The notes: generated by a model not told the origin, from the letters alone. A DNA stretch of 64,000 nucleotides from Nitrospira_D sp019636945 (GCF_047338595.1 NZ_JBLFBO010000008.1:1-64000); one strand, 5' to 3'. Shown: positions 7,001-16,293, counted from the stretch's first letter. Numbers and translations are program-made.

Positions 7001-8827
7001 ATGGCCCAACTGTCCATGAATATCAGTAAGCAACGCATAGGTTCGTTTCTCACGACGGTTCGCTGGGCACTTTCACTTGTGTGGGAGAGTAGTCCGAGTC
7101 TCGCTGTCGCTAGTATCGGTGTACGTCTAGTCCAGGGACTCCTTCCACTCGTAGTCCTCTACCTGACGAAGTTGTTGATTGATACTGTAACCGAAGCGCT
7201 TAAGACTCCGACGGAGGATCCTTCGCTGACAGGCATACTCCTGATTCTTGGAGGCATAGCGGGTGTGGCGGCAGTTACTGTCATACTGAATGCTCTGGGC
7301 GGCCTGCTTTCGAGAACTCAGGGCCAGATCGTCACGGACCATATGTATGCACTCCTTCAGGCCAAATCGGTTGAAGTCGACCTTGAGTATTATGAGAATG
7401 CCCAATATCACGACACGCTCCACCGTGCCCAGCAGGAAGCTCCCTATCGCCCCACGGCTATTCTCAATGCCGTGCTTCAATTAGGTCAAAACGCCATTTC
7501 ATTGATCGCAATGGGCGCCGTCCTCTGGTGGTTGCATTGGGGTGTCATCCCAATCCTGATCGTGGCAGCAGTGCCGTACTTGATCGTCCGTCTGCAGCAA
7601 TCAAATCGGTTATTTGTGTGGGAGCGTGAGCGGACGCCGCTTGAGCGGAAGGCGTGGTATGTTCACATGCTGCTGACACAAGCCGGTGCTGCGAAAGAAG
7701 TCCGGCTATTCGATCTGGGCGCTCGACTTCGACAGTGGTTCCTGGATGCGCGCTCGGTATTGTGTCGAGAGCGGATCGTACTGGAGCGGCGATGGGCACT
7801 CTCGGCGTCCATCGCTCAGCTGATTGGGGTAGTTGCCATATTTGGGGTCTACAGTTTTGTGGCGATGCGAACGCTCCAGGGACATTTTAGTGTGGGGGAC
7901 CTTGTCATGTGTTTCCAGGCTGTGCAGCGCGCTTCTGGATTTCTGGAGGCTGTGGGGCAGAGTGTGGCGAATCTGTACGAAAATAATCTGTTCCTCACTA
8001 CGCTGAACGAGTTCCTGGGAGTCCAGTCCCGTCTGCCGATATCCACGAACCAGAAGACATTTCCTCGCCCAATTACCGAGGGATTGGTCTTTGAACACGT
8101 GTCGTTCCAATATCCGCATGAGGAACGCGTGGCGATTCGAGACTTCAGTTTTTCGATCAAACCTGGGGAGCATGTCGCATTCGTTGGAGCAAACGGTGCG
8201 GGAAAGACTACATTGGTGAAGCTCTTGTGCCGTTTGTACGACCCGACGGATGGACGTATCACAATCGACGGGACGGATCTCCGTGACTACCCGATTGCTG
8301 ATGTACGAGGCGCGGTCAGTGGAGTATTCCAAGACTTCGTGAAGTTTCAGTTGTCTGTCAAAGACAATATCGCGTTGGGTGTGAGGGCTCCCGGTGTTGA
8401 CCCATTCACCATTGTTCAGGCAGCGAAACAGGCAGGAATCCACGAGGTCATCGAACGATTACCGAACGGTTATGAGTCGTTACTTGGCAAACTCTTTGAT
8501 GGTGGGCATGAACTGAGCATCGGTGAATGGCAGAAAGTCGCTCTTGCCAGGTCAATACTGCGAGATTCACAAATTCTTATTCTCGATGAGCCCACCAGCG
8601 CGATGGATGCCAAGGCAGAAGCAGAACTGTTCGAACGGTTTCATGAACTTGCTCAGGGACGGACGGCAATCTTAATCAGCCATCGGTTGTCCACGGTCAA
8701 GATGGCGGACCGAATCTTCGTCGTGGACCAGGGACAAATTGTGGAACAAGGGACACACGACGACTTGATGGCACAGCAAGGCCTCTACAATAACCTCTTT
8801 CTGACTCAAGCCCAGCACTACCAGTGA
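7001..8827 (+). CDS. ABC exporter of the RiPP-like locus (lasso D-type)
   Basis: A 608-residue half-transporter with a six-helix membrane domain (about 20-330) fused to an ATPase. Motifs seen are Walker A GANGAGKTTL, the signature LSIGEW, Walker B ILILDEPTSAMD and the His-switch ISHRL. There is no N-terminal C39 peptidase, which fits leader removal by the separate B2-type protein. It would work as a homodimer in the inner membrane, exporting the finished peptides and giving self-protection. ATG 7001 is used; ATG 7016 is possible. It closes the same-strand gene set that begins at 3428. No outer-membrane component is encoded nearby. Confidence 0.85.
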   Translation: MAQLSMNISKQRIGSFLTTVRWALSLVWESSPSLAVASIGVRLVQGLLPLVVLYLTKLLIDTVTEALKTPTEDPSLTGILLILGGIAGVAAVTVILNALGGLLSRTQGQIVTDHMYALLQAKSVEVDLEYYENAQYHDTLHRAQQEAPYRPTAILNAVLQLGQNAISLIAMGAVLWWLHWGVIPILIVAAVPYLIVRLQQSNRLFVWERERTPLERKAWYVHMLLTQAGAAKEVRLFDLGARLRQWFLDARSVLCRERIVLERRWALSASIAQLIGVVAIFGVYSFVAMRTLQGHFSVGDLVMCFQAVQRASGFLEAVGQSVANLYENNLFLTTLNEFLGVQSRLPISTNQKTFPRPITEGLVFEHVSFQYPHEERVAIRDFSFSIKPGEHVAFVGANGAGKTTLVKLLCRLYDPTDGRITIDGTDLRDYPIADVRGAVSGVFQDFVKFQLSVKDNIALGVRAPGVDPFTIVQAAKQAGIHEVIERLPNGYESLLGKLFDGGHELSIGEWQKVALARSILRDSQILILDEPTSAMDAKAEAELFERFHELAQGRTAILISHRLSTVKMADRIFVVDQGQIVEQGTHDDLMAQQGLYNNLFLTQAQHYQ

Positions 8828-8862
8828 CAGCGATACTGTACCGTAGATACCATATTTCTCGA

Positions 8863-8884
8863 GGCACTGTTATTTGACAGTGCC
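8863..8884. terminator. Hairpin between convergent genes
   Basis: GGCACTGT, loop TATTTG, ACAGTGCC forms an 8-bp perfect stem at the meeting point of the ABC exporter (plus strand) and the PD40 gene (minus strand), overlapping the latter's stop codon. T-runs are weak on both sides. A shared transcript end is likely from position, not proven. Confidence 0.5.
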
Positions 8885-9928
8885 GGAGTTGTTGGTGAGC
8901 AGATTCGGAGGTGGCCCGATCGGGTCAAAATTCTTCAGTAACGGAACATCCTCTTTCTTTACCCACATAATGTCGTGATTATACGAATCACGAGGGCCCG
9001 AACCGCCCGTAAAGGTCTTGCCGTCCGGCGTAAAGGTCCAGCACATATCTTCGCCGGCTGTATTGATGGTGTCGCCAAGGTTCAGCGGTTCTTGCCATTC
9101 CCCTTTAGGGTTCTGGTAGGAAATCCACATGTCATGTCCCCCTCGCGAGCCCATGTCCGGACGCGTACTCGTGAGAATAAGACTCTTGCCATCTTTCGAC
9201 AGGCCAGTCCAGTGCATATGGTCACGGTAGGGTGAATTGATACGCGGTCCAAGACTCTCCGGTTTCTGCCAGACCCCATTTTTCTTCTCGACTTTCCAGA
9301 CGTCGCTGTCTTGTGTGACGCCCGGCTGCTGATAGTTGAAGTAGATCAGGCTGTCGGAAGCAATGATCGGACAGTGTTCCTCGCCGGTCGGCGTATTGAT
9401 ATGGGGGAGTTCCGGGACTTCGTTCCAGTTTCTCGCCGGTTGCCACACGCCGTTGATCTTCTGGGTCACGTAAAGGTCACCGGTCGAGAGATTGCCAGGC
9501 TCGTATCTGGTGAAATAAATGACGTTGCCGTCATCGGAGAGGCTTGGCTCCAGTTCCCATGCGGCTGTATTGATGTTCGGCCCCACCGTGGGATCAATGC
9601 CCGGTCCCAGATGAATCGGTTCTTGCCATGTACCATTCACCTTGTGGGCCATCCAGACGTCGAAATTGTAAGGAACGCCTGGTGAGGGGATGCTGCCCTT
9701 ACGTCCAGAGGCAAAGATGGCGGTCTTTCCGTCGGCACTATAGGTGATCTCGATCTCTGCTTCTGATGAATTGATCGGCTCGCCTATATTTTGCGATAGG
9801 GCGTACGTCGATTTCCCATGTCCTCCGTGTGGCATATCCATGCCTGACATCGCAAGGGTCATAGCAGGCGAGAGCAGGAGTGTGAGTATTACCAAACAGA
9901 GATGTAAGCGAAGCCTTTGTGTTTCCAT
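8870..9928 (-). CDS. Secreted PD40/TolB-like beta-propeller protein
   Basis: A 352-residue exported protein. METQRLRLHLCLVILTLLLSPAMTLA is a signal peptide, followed by a His/Met-rich stretch (GMDMPHGGHG). The remainder is at least five PD40 (WD40-like) blades, each with a 'SxDGKxxxFxSxR...D(I/L)W' core: ITYSADGKTAIFASGR, SLSDDGNVIYFTR, GLSKDGKSLILTSTRP and TFTPDGKTF are clear. Such propellers are periplasmic or surface binding scaffolds; the ligand is unknown. The start at 9928 is preferred because GGGAGGTT sits directly upstream; the longer frame from 9961 adds 11 residues before the signal peptide. It is convergent with the RiPP-like locus and probably unrelated to it. Confidence 0.8.
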   Translation of the reverse strand: METQRLRLHLCLVILTLLLSPAMTLAMSGMDMPHGGHGKSTYALSQNIGEPINSSEAEIEITYSADGKTAIFASGRKGSIPSPGVPYNFDVWMAHKVNGTWQEPIHLGPGIDPTVGPNINTAAWELEPSLSDDGNVIYFTRYEPGNLSTGDLYVTQKINGVWQPARNWNEVPELPHINTPTGEEHCPIIASDSLIYFNYQQPGVTQDSDVWKVEKKNGVWQKPESLGPRINSPYRDHMHWTGLSKDGKSLILTSTRPDMGSRGGHDMWISYQNPKGEWQEPLNLGDTINTAGEDMCWTFTPDGKTFTGGSGPRDSYNHDIMWVKKEDVPLLKNFDPIGPPPNLLTNNSGTVK

Positions 9929-10840
9929 ACAACCTCCCTGTTGCAGCGAACAGTTTAGCATATCAAGCTTGCTATCTCCTCGCCTGTGCCGTCACCGCAA
10001 TCGCCTACGTGGTGGGAAAGGTCCGCTTCGTTCAACGATGTAGAACCAAAGCCGTAGTCACAGTATCGACGATGGATCCAGCAGCCTGAGTTCAGGAGCA
10101 TGGCAGGTCGTTTGCGGTACGCCCTCAATACTGCTGACGTGGCCGTCGCACATGGAATGTCTAAGCTGGGATAGGTTCGTTTCAGAGCATACGAACGATC
10201 CCACTGTTGATTCGTCAAGAGGAGGTTGTGAACGACGGTGTAGAAAAGCAGGGAGAGGTATGGTTGAGACTAGTCGATGTCTCCGTTGGAACTTTTCTGA
10301 AATTTTCTGCGGATGTCGGTGAATGACCTCGTCAGAGACGTACCGGTGGGTGTTTTTGTGGCATGGTGTGCGGGCTTTTCAGCGGCACAAAACCGGCCTA
10401 CATCGATCCATGCCTCGCAGCCGATAGAGATCGGTTCCGTTTGGAGGTGATGATCGTTTGAATTGTTGAAGAGAGAAGTCATGGTATCTATCACGAATCC
10501 GAACTCACCTTACTGCACAGGTTCTCTTCTGCCTATTCCTCTCTCGTAGGTCTGACCCGTTTTGGGCTTCATCGTGAGTCTTTGTATAGCTGACTGACGG
10601 ATGCACACGTCTTGCGAATTCTGGTTTGGCTTTGGTTTATTACGACAGCAAGGAGAGTGCCAGGGGGACTCCTATTCTGATCGCCTTGATTTTGAAGGAG
10701 AGTGGTGTCTTCCGGAAGTCTCATATCACTGTGCCCCTGTATCCGGAAGGATGCAGGCTGTATCCAGATGTGCGTGGAGTAAGGCTAATGAGGAATTGCC
10801 CAGCTTATGTAAGCGAATAAAGGCAGGGTAGCGCCGAGGC
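9929..10840. other. Long intergenic region, no supported gene
   Basis: About 910 bases. Short frames occur on both strands (for example 10626-10820 plus), but none has a good ribosome-binding site or recognisable composition. A hairpin-capable stretch, GGGATAGGTTCGT...ACGAACGATCCC, lies at about 10169-10202. The region may hold decayed genes or unrecognised RNAs. I see nothing firm. Confidence 0.4.
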
Positions 10841-11260
10841 CTAGATCTCGCCCGCGTTCACTTGCCGGACCCGTTCAGCCGGGATGCTGAGTGCCGCCAA
10901 GAGGTAGTCCTTTAATTCATTACTGTATGGCTGGACGGCAAGGGCTCGCTGCATACAGAGGAGCCAGGCATCGCGTTCCTCGTATCCGATCGGGAACCGC
11001 TTATGCGCGCCTGGAATGCTGATCGGTCCATAGTGTTGGTGGAAAAGTCTTGGACCGCCCAGCCAGCCACAGAGAAAGTATGTCAGTTTCTTTCGTGATT
11101 CTGCGAGATCAGGTGGGTGCATGTCTCGGATGACTTTGGCCTCCGGCAAGCGATCCATATTGGCGTAAAACTCATCGACCAGGCGAGTGATTCCGACCAG
11201 CTCACCAGCTGCTTGGTACGGGGTGAGCTGGGCCCCGGCTTCCTGTTCATCAATGGACAT
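10841..11260 (-). CDS. Group II truncated haemoglobin
   Basis: A 139-residue 2-on-2 globin of the O (group II) type, a haem protein that binds oxygen, NO or related ligands. Family marks are very clear: LTYFLCGWLGGPRLF, then GAHKRFPIG carrying the proximal His, then DAWLLCM with the Trp at position G8 that defines groups II and III. The length and the residue spacing are standard. Its ATG lies about 30 bases downstream of the ygfZ stop on the same strand, so it is probably the last gene of that operon. Roles in oxygen or NO handling are known for the family; the specific role here is not shown. Confidence 0.92.
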   Translation of the reverse strand: MSIDEQEAGAQLTPYQAAGELVGITRLVDEFYANMDRLPEAKVIRDMHPPDLAESRKKLTYFLCGWLGGPRLFHQHYGPISIPGAHKRFPIGYEERDAWLLCMQRALAVQPYSNELKDYLLAALSIPAERVRQVNAGEI

Positions 11261-11290
11261 AGGTGTTCAGGAGTGTTGAGGGGGATGCCG

Positions 11291-12382
11291 TTACGGTCTG
11301 GTGTAAAAGGGAAGAGCATGAATGGTTGCCTGGTGCCTGCTTCCGCTACATTCCACGGCGAGTTCTGTCCCTGCGGTACTGAAGTCTCGCAGCGGAAATC
11401 CAAAGGCGATGGTCTTGTTGAACTGAGGAGAACGGACAGCGCTGCTAATCCAGCCGACTTCGCGATCGCCGCTGAAGAGCTTCGCTCCATGGGGAGGAAT
11501 GACGGGATCAGCCAAGACAAGTCCTACGAGTTTACGGCGCACATTGCCATAGGTATCCATGCGCGCGACAACCTCTTGTCCCGGATAGCACCCTTTGTTG
11601 AGGCTGAACGCTTTTCCTTCAAGGTTGGCCTCAGGCGGAACGATTTCCTCGTTCAAATCTAGCCCAGCTTTCGGGAGCCCAGCTTCCATGCGTAAGGCCT
11701 CTCGAGCCTGGGTTCCGATGGCTCTGATTCCAAATCTGGCACCAGCTTGCAACGCACTCGTCCAAGCCGTGAGGAGGCTTTCGGCTGGAAGGAGAACCTC
11801 AATATCAACGTCGCCCGTTTCTTCGGTGCGTACCATCAGCGCAGGTTGCCCCCCGATTTGTGCCGTGACAAAATCGACCGGCTTCAAGTCTGTGACGTCC
11901 ACGCCGAATGCGGATTGAATGACCTGAGCGGCTTTGGGTCCGCTGACCAGCAAGAGTCCCCAAGTCTCGGCGCAGTTCTCCATCCTGGCCTTGGTCCCGT
12001 AGAGCAGGAATTTTCGGAAGGCTTGGAATGTGGCTTCACCGATCTCACCGACGTCTTCCACCATAACGGCGTCGCTTTGTATGTACAGGCGGAAGTATGT
12101 GAGCATCTTGCCTTTATGGGTCAAGAAACTGGAATAGCGCCCTTGCCCAGGTTGGAGGGGAAGGATATCGTTGCTGATGATGCTTTGCAGCCACTTCACG
12201 CGATCCTCACCTGTGATCCGGAGCTTGCCGCGATGGGAGAGGTCGGCTATCCCTACTGTTTCGCGGACGGCACGATGTTCTGCAGCCATGTCCCCATAGT
12301 GCACAGGCATCTCCCAGCCTGTAATCTCCTCAAACATCGCACCCAGTTGAATGTGTTGTTGGTGAAGGCGTGAGTGTTTCAT
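11291..12382 (-). CDS. ygfZ: YgfZ/GcvT-like folate-binding protein
   Basis: A 363-residue paralogue of the glycine-cleavage T protein. The N-terminal half carries the folate-binding fold (WLQSIISNDI, GRYSSFLTHKGKML), and the YgfZ hallmark K-G-C-Y-x-G-Q-E occurs as NKGCYPGQEVVARM with the conserved Cys, followed by RRKLVGL. YgfZ proteins support folate-dependent assembly or repair of some Fe-S enzymes. The signature Cys makes YgfZ more likely than a true aminomethyltransferase. It lies upstream of the truncated globin and downstream of a degenerate receiver gene on the same strand. Fe-S enzymes ThiC and NadA are encoded nearby, which may be coincidental. Confidence 0.85.
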   Translation of the reverse strand: MKHSRLHQQHIQLGAMFEEITGWEMPVHYGDMAAEHRAVRETVGIADLSHRGKLRITGEDRVKWLQSIISNDILPLQPGQGRYSSFLTHKGKMLTYFRLYIQSDAVMVEDVGEIGEATFQAFRKFLLYGTKARMENCAETWGLLLVSGPKAAQVIQSAFGVDVTDLKPVDFVTAQIGGQPALMVRTEETGDVDIEVLLPAESLLTAWTSALQAGARFGIRAIGTQAREALRMEAGLPKAGLDLNEEIVPPEANLEGKAFSLNKGCYPGQEVVARMDTYGNVRRKLVGLVLADPVIPPHGAKLFSGDREVGWISSAVRSPQFNKTIAFGFPLRDFSTAGTELAVECSGSRHQATIHALPFYTRP

Positions 12383-12391
12383 AGTCAGCTT

Positions 12392-12431
12392 GAAAGTCTA
12401 CAAGTCGTCAAATCAACAGTCACAGACTTTC
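12392..12431. repeat. Inverted repeat in the ygfZ/receiver spacer
   Basis: GAAAGTCT (12392-12399) and AGACTTTC (12424-12431) are perfect inverted arms around a 24-base loop. The right arm overlaps the last codons of the receiver-like gene. It may slow or end transcription between the two minus-strand genes. Confidence 0.45.
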
Positions 12432-12863
12432 ACAACTTTCCGACGCGACGACATGGTTCTTCATGACTTCTTCTACGAGCTCTCTGGTCCGACCGGAAAA
12501 TTCATTACGGGAGACGATCTTTGTCACACCGAGCGCTCTCGCATGATTCCAGGTTTCGACCTCTTCGTGGTTGGCAAAGGCCAGGGTCGGAATATCTTTC
12601 AGTCGTGGGTCCGCTTTTAGCTGTTCCAATGCCTGAAAGGCATTGAGGGCTACGTCGTTCATGTTGAAGATGATGGCACCGGGTCTCACCGCAAGAGATT
12701 TTTCCAGAATATCCTGTTGCGCGCGAGCTTTTTCAAGCTGATAGTCCGGTTGACGTAACGCGTCTCGGACCTTGATGTAGAAGAAGAGATCAGTCACAGC
12801 GACAAGAATGGTCTTCTTGTCTATGCGGTCTGTTTTGTCTGCGTGGTGTCCCGTTGTGTTCAT
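12420..12863 (-). CDS. Degenerate receiver-like protein
   Basis: A 147-residue single-domain protein with the alternating alpha/beta pattern of response-regulator receivers: KKTILVAVTDLFFYIKVRDAL, then GAIIFNMND where the phosphorylated Asp should follow the third strand, then LKDIPTLAFANH and a region resembling the conserved Lys strand. The acidic cluster after strand 1 and the phospho-acceptor Asp are replaced (FNMN), so it is probably a phosphorylation-independent pseudo-receiver. No output domain is present. It sits between the TPR gene and ygfZ on the same strand. Assignment is by fold pattern only. Confidence 0.65.
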   Translation of the reverse strand: MNTTGHHADKTDRIDKKTILVAVTDLFFYIKVRDALRQPDYQLEKARAQQDILEKSLAVRPGAIIFNMNDVALNAFQALEQLKADPRLKDIPTLAFANHEEVETWNHARALGVTKIVSRNEFSGRTRELVEEVMKNHVVASESCESL

Positions 12864-12956
12864 GCGTGCGGTTCGATTTTGGATTCCTGGAACCTTCCTG
12901 AGAGGCCGAGGACTAGATGGCCTAGAGAGACACGGTCGAGCAGATAGACCATATAA

Positions 12957-13472
12957 TCAGTTCAACGAACTCACCAACCGTCCAAGGGCTTTCTTGGCGA
13001 GTGCATAGTTGGGATCCAAGGTGAGCGCTGCCTTATACGAATCAATCGCTTCCGTCCAGCTCCCTTTTCGCTCGTAGACGCGACCGAGATTGAGATGGGG
13101 ATAGGCAGGGCTTTCGTAGCGCTTGGCCTGCATCGCTTTCTGAAACCAGGAAATCGCCTCGTCGAATTCTCCCTTCTCAATCAGGTACGCACCGATATCG
13201 TTGTAGGGATTGCCGAAGTCGGGATCCTGCTCGATGGCTTTGTGACATTCCTCAATGGCATCATCGAGTCGTCCCATGAAGCTATAGGTCCAGCCTAAGA
13301 AGGTGTAGGCCTCGGCGGTCGGATGGGTCGCGATCGATTGCTTGTACAGGTTGACCGCTTCTTCGAGTTCGCCTTTCATCTGCCGTGCAAATGCTTGTTG
13401 AAACAGCTCCCACGCCTGGCGTTTGTCTTCTTCGTGCCCTTCACCTTGGACGAGAAAATCTTGGATGTTCAT
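12957..13472 (-). CDS. Tetratricopeptide-repeat protein
   Basis: A 171-residue cytoplasmic protein made of about four TPR motifs. Units such as AEAYTFLGWTYSFMGRLDDA, FGNPYNDIGAYLIEKGEFDEA, YPHLNLGRVYERKGSWTEA and YALAKKALGRL show the W/L-G-Y-A-P pattern. No catalytic domain or signal peptide is present, so it is a protein-interaction scaffold. It lies about 50 bases after thi4 on the same strand and could share the thiC transcript. The partner is unknown. Confidence 0.85.
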   Translation of the reverse strand: MNIQDFLVQGEGHEEDKRQAWELFQQAFARQMKGELEEAVNLYKQSIATHPTAEAYTFLGWTYSFMGRLDDAIEECHKAIEQDPDFGNPYNDIGAYLIEKGEFDEAISWFQKAMQAKRYESPAYPHLNLGRVYERKGSWTEAIDSYKAALTLDPNYALAKKALGRLVSSLN

Positions 13473-13490
13473 AAGAGTGAGCTGAAGGTC

Positions 13491-13514
13491 GTCAGCTTCT
13501 AGTTGAGAGCTGAC
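13491..13514. repeat. Inverted repeat in the thi4/TPR spacer
   Basis: GTCAGCT (13491-13497) pairs with AGCTGAC (13508-13514), with further GCTGA words at the flanks. The word differs from those in neighbouring spacers although the layout is the same. Confidence 0.4.
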
Positions 13515-13523
13515 GGCTGTAGC

Positions 13524-14324
13524 CTATTCGTTCTTCAGCTTTTTTGCAATCAACTCTGCGCCATACCGGCCAGACAACAACATCGAGCCGAATGCCGGCC
13601 CCATTCGCGGTGTGCCATAAACGGCTGCAACGGCTAATCCAATGACAAAGCAATTCGGATAGACCTCTCCGGTGCGATCCATGATTTCTTCTTCAGAGCG
13701 GGAAACCCACATGGCTCCGTTTCCCGGAATTTTCTGATACAGGTTTCTCTTATGGAGAAGCTCAACCACAATGGCATCATGGCCGGTGGCATCCACCACA
13801 ATCTTGCTTTCGAGCGCGATGGGATCGACATGGATGGTATCATGACCAGCCATTTCAGCTGTGGTGTTGTTCACCACGACGCCTTCCAATACCCCTTCGT
13901 TTCGCAGAATCAGGTCGAGGACCCGCGTCAAGTTCATGATCTTGGCGCCGGCCTTGTATGCCGCGGAGATCAGCGCCCCGGTGGCATGGGGTGGGTCGAC
14001 CATGTACATACCCGCGCACTCGTTGATCTTCTTGCAAGGAACACCGATCTCTTCGAGAATCTCATTCGCAGGCTCACAAATCGTGGCCTTGTTCATGAGA
14101 TATCCACCGGACCAGAATCCCCCTCCAAGTGCCAGGCTTTGTTCGATGAGAAGGGTGCGAAATCCCTTCGCCGCCAGATCGTGTGCGCAAATCAGCCCGG
14201 ATGGGCCGGCGCCCACGATAATGACATCGCTTTCGATCAGTTGATCGAACTCTTTATAGTATTCCCGGGCAATCTGCCGGGTAATATCTTTCTCGCGCAA
14301 TGGTGCGGGCTTTGGCTTGTTCAT
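13524..14324 (-). CDS. thi4: Thiazole synthase Thi4, sulfide-dependent type
   Basis: A 266-residue FAD/NAD-fold enzyme that makes the thiamine thiazole from NAD, glycine and a sulfur source. The dinucleotide motif DVIIVGAGPSGL (about 33-44) and ALGGGFWSGG are clear. At the place where yeast THI4 has its sacrificial Cys (within ..CCMDP), this protein reads TIHVDP with His. That points to the catalytic, sulfide-using archaeal-type enzyme rather than the single-turnover form. ATG 14324 is chosen; a TTG six codons upstream is less likely. The gene follows thiC after about 37 bases, so both should answer to the TPP riboswitch. With ThiC it supplies both halves of thiamine. Confidence 0.9.
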   Translation of the reverse strand: MNKPKPAPLREKDITRQIAREYYKEFDQLIESDVIIVGAGPSGLICAHDLAAKGFRTLLIEQSLALGGGFWSGGYLMNKATICEPANEILEEIGVPCKKINECAGMYMVDPPHATGALISAAYKAGAKIMNLTRVLDLILRNEGVLEGVVVNNTTAEMAGHDTIHVDPIALESKIVVDATGHDAIVVELLHKRNLYQKIPGNGAMWVSRSEEEIMDRTGEVYPNCFVIGLAVAAVYGTPRMGPAFGSMLLSGRYGAELIAKKLKNE

Positions 14325-14361
14325 GATTGAAGTGTTTCCCAATACTCAATTCTTAACCGAT

Positions 14362-16248
14362 TCAGCGGTAGATTTCTGCTCCAGCCTTTTTGAACTCTTC
14401 TGATTTTTCTTTCATGCCGATTTGAATGGCTTGCTGCTCGTCCACCTTGAGCTGTGCGGCGTAATCACGGACGTCTTGCGTGATCTTCATGGAACAGAAG
14501 TGGGGTCCGCACATCGAGCAAAAATGTGAAACCTTGGCGGCATTGTCGGGAAGCGTTTCGTCGTGGAACTGCTGTGCGGTCTCCGGGTCCAACGAGAGAT
14601 TGAACTGATCTTCCCAGCGGAACTCAAATCTGGCCTTCGACAGCGCGTTGTCCCGGATCTGTGCGCCAGGGTGGCCTTTGGCCAGGTCGGCGGCATGAGC
14701 GGCGATTTTGTAGGTGACCACACCCGTCTTCACATCTTCACGATCGGGGAGGCCGAGGTGCTCTTTCGGCGTCACGTAACAGAGCATCGCGCAGCCGTAC
14801 CAGCCGATCATGGCCGCACCGATGCCGGATGTAATGTGGTCATAGCCTGGCGCGATGTCGGTCGTCAGAGGCCCGAGCGTATAGAAGGGCGCCTCCTGGC
14901 ATTCCTTGAGCTGTTTTTCCATGTTCACCTGGATCATATGCATCGGTACGTGGCCGGGCCCTTCGATCATGACCTGCACGTCATGCTTCCAGGCGATCTT
15001 AGTCAGTTCGCCCAGCGTTTCCAACTCGGCGAACTGGCCTTCGTCGTTGGCATCGGCGATGGAGCCCGGCCGAAGCCCGTCGCCCAGGCTGAATGACACG
15101 TCGTAGGCCTTCATGATCTCGCAGATCTCTTCGAAGTGGGTATAGGCGAAGTTCTCTTGATGATGCGCCAGGCACCACTTGGCGTGGATTGAGCCGCCGC
15201 GTGACACGATGCCGGTCATCCGCTTGGCGGTCATGGGCACATAGGCGAGGCGTACACCGGCGTGAATCGTGAAATAATCGACACCCTGCTCAGCTTGTTC
15301 GATGAGTGTGTCGCGGAAAATCTCCCAGGTGAGGTCTTCCGCCTTGCCGTTCACCTTCTCGAGCGCCTGATAGATCGGCACCGTGCCGATCGGAACCGGC
15401 GCGTTCCGAATGATCCATTCACGCGTTTCATGAATGTTTTTCCCTGTCGAGAGGTCCATGACGGTATCAGCGCCCCAGCGTATCGACCAGATCATTTTCT
15501 CGACTTCTTCTTCAATGGACGAGGCGACCGCGGAATTGCCAATGTTCGAGTTGATCTTGACGAGAAAGTTCCGGCCAATGATCATCGGCTCACTTTCCGG
15601 ATGATTCACGTTCGAGGGAATAATCGCGCGGCCACGGGCCACTTCGTCGCGGACGAACTCGGGCGTGATGACGTCGGGAATGCGGGCGCCCCAGGATTGA
15701 CCGGAGTGCTGAGCCACGCCGCCGCCCTTGCCGTTGCGCTCAGCGCGTTCACGAGCCACCTCACGCGACTGGTTTTCACGGAGGGCAATAAATTCCATCT
15801 CTGGAGTCACGATCCCTTTGCGCGCGTAGTGGATCTGGGTGACGTTCTGGCCGGTCTTGGCACGGAGCGGCTTGCGGATATGTTGAAACCGAAGGCCGTC
15901 TAGTTTGGAGTCGGCGGCGCGTTGGCGGCCGTAGTGGGACGAGATGTCGGCGAGTTCTTCCACATCCTGACGGCCTATGATCCAGGAGCGGCGGAGCGGC
16001 GCGAGTCCTGCTCGGACGTCGATCGTCACAGACGGGTCGGTATAGGGACCTGACGTATCGTAGACGGTGACTGGTTGGTTCGGTGTCGGCACGCCGCCAT
16101 TCATGGATTTGGTCGGGCTCAGGCTGATTTCTCGCATGGGCACATGCACGCCGGGATGGGTACCTGCCACATAGACCTTGCGTGAGGCTGGGAACGGCGC
16201 GGTTGTCAATGTCGTGGGCTTCTGTCCGTTGCCGGTATATTCGCTCAT
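14362..16248 (-). CDS. thiC: Phosphomethylpyrimidine synthase ThiC
   Basis: A 628-residue radical-SAM enzyme converting aminoimidazole ribotide into the thiamine pyrimidine (HMP-P). The C-terminal CxxCxxxxC iron-sulfur motif is present as CSMCGPHFC. Internal family blocks such as GVDYFTIHAGVRL, MIEGPGHVPMHMI and TDIAPGYDHI are intact. Start 16248 is used because AAAGGA lies seven bases upstream; the frame continues to 16293 but that part is leader RNA. It is the first gene after a TPP riboswitch and terminator, and thi4 follows, forming a thiamine operon repressed when TPP is plentiful. Confidence 0.96.
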   Translation of the reverse strand: MSEYTGNGQKPTTLTTAPFPASRKVYVAGTHPGVHVPMREISLSPTKSMNGGVPTPNQPVTVYDTSGPYTDPSVTIDVRAGLAPLRRSWIIGRQDVEELADISSHYGRQRAADSKLDGLRFQHIRKPLRAKTGQNVTQIHYARKGIVTPEMEFIALRENQSREVARERAERNGKGGGVAQHSGQSWGARIPDVITPEFVRDEVARGRAIIPSNVNHPESEPMIIGRNFLVKINSNIGNSAVASSIEEEVEKMIWSIRWGADTVMDLSTGKNIHETREWIIRNAPVPIGTVPIYQALEKVNGKAEDLTWEIFRDTLIEQAEQGVDYFTIHAGVRLAYVPMTAKRMTGIVSRGGSIHAKWCLAHHQENFAYTHFEEICEIMKAYDVSFSLGDGLRPGSIADANDEGQFAELETLGELTKIAWKHDVQVMIEGPGHVPMHMIQVNMEKQLKECQEAPFYTLGPLTTDIAPGYDHITSGIGAAMIGWYGCAMLCYVTPKEHLGLPDREDVKTGVVTYKIAAHAADLAKGHPGAQIRDNALSKARFEFRWEDQFNLSLDPETAQQFHDETLPDNAAKVSHFCSMCGPHFCSMKITQDVRDYAAQLKVDEQQAIQIGMKEKSEEFKKAGAEIYR

Positions 16249-16293
16249 GGTCGCATCCTTTCTGAGATGAGGAGCGTTGAGGGGGTACCTCAA

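Noticed and set aside
10626..10820. Short plus-strand reading frame of 64 codons
   Set aside because: No ribosome-binding site, no recognisable family and no conserved neighbour; left as unannotated spacer.
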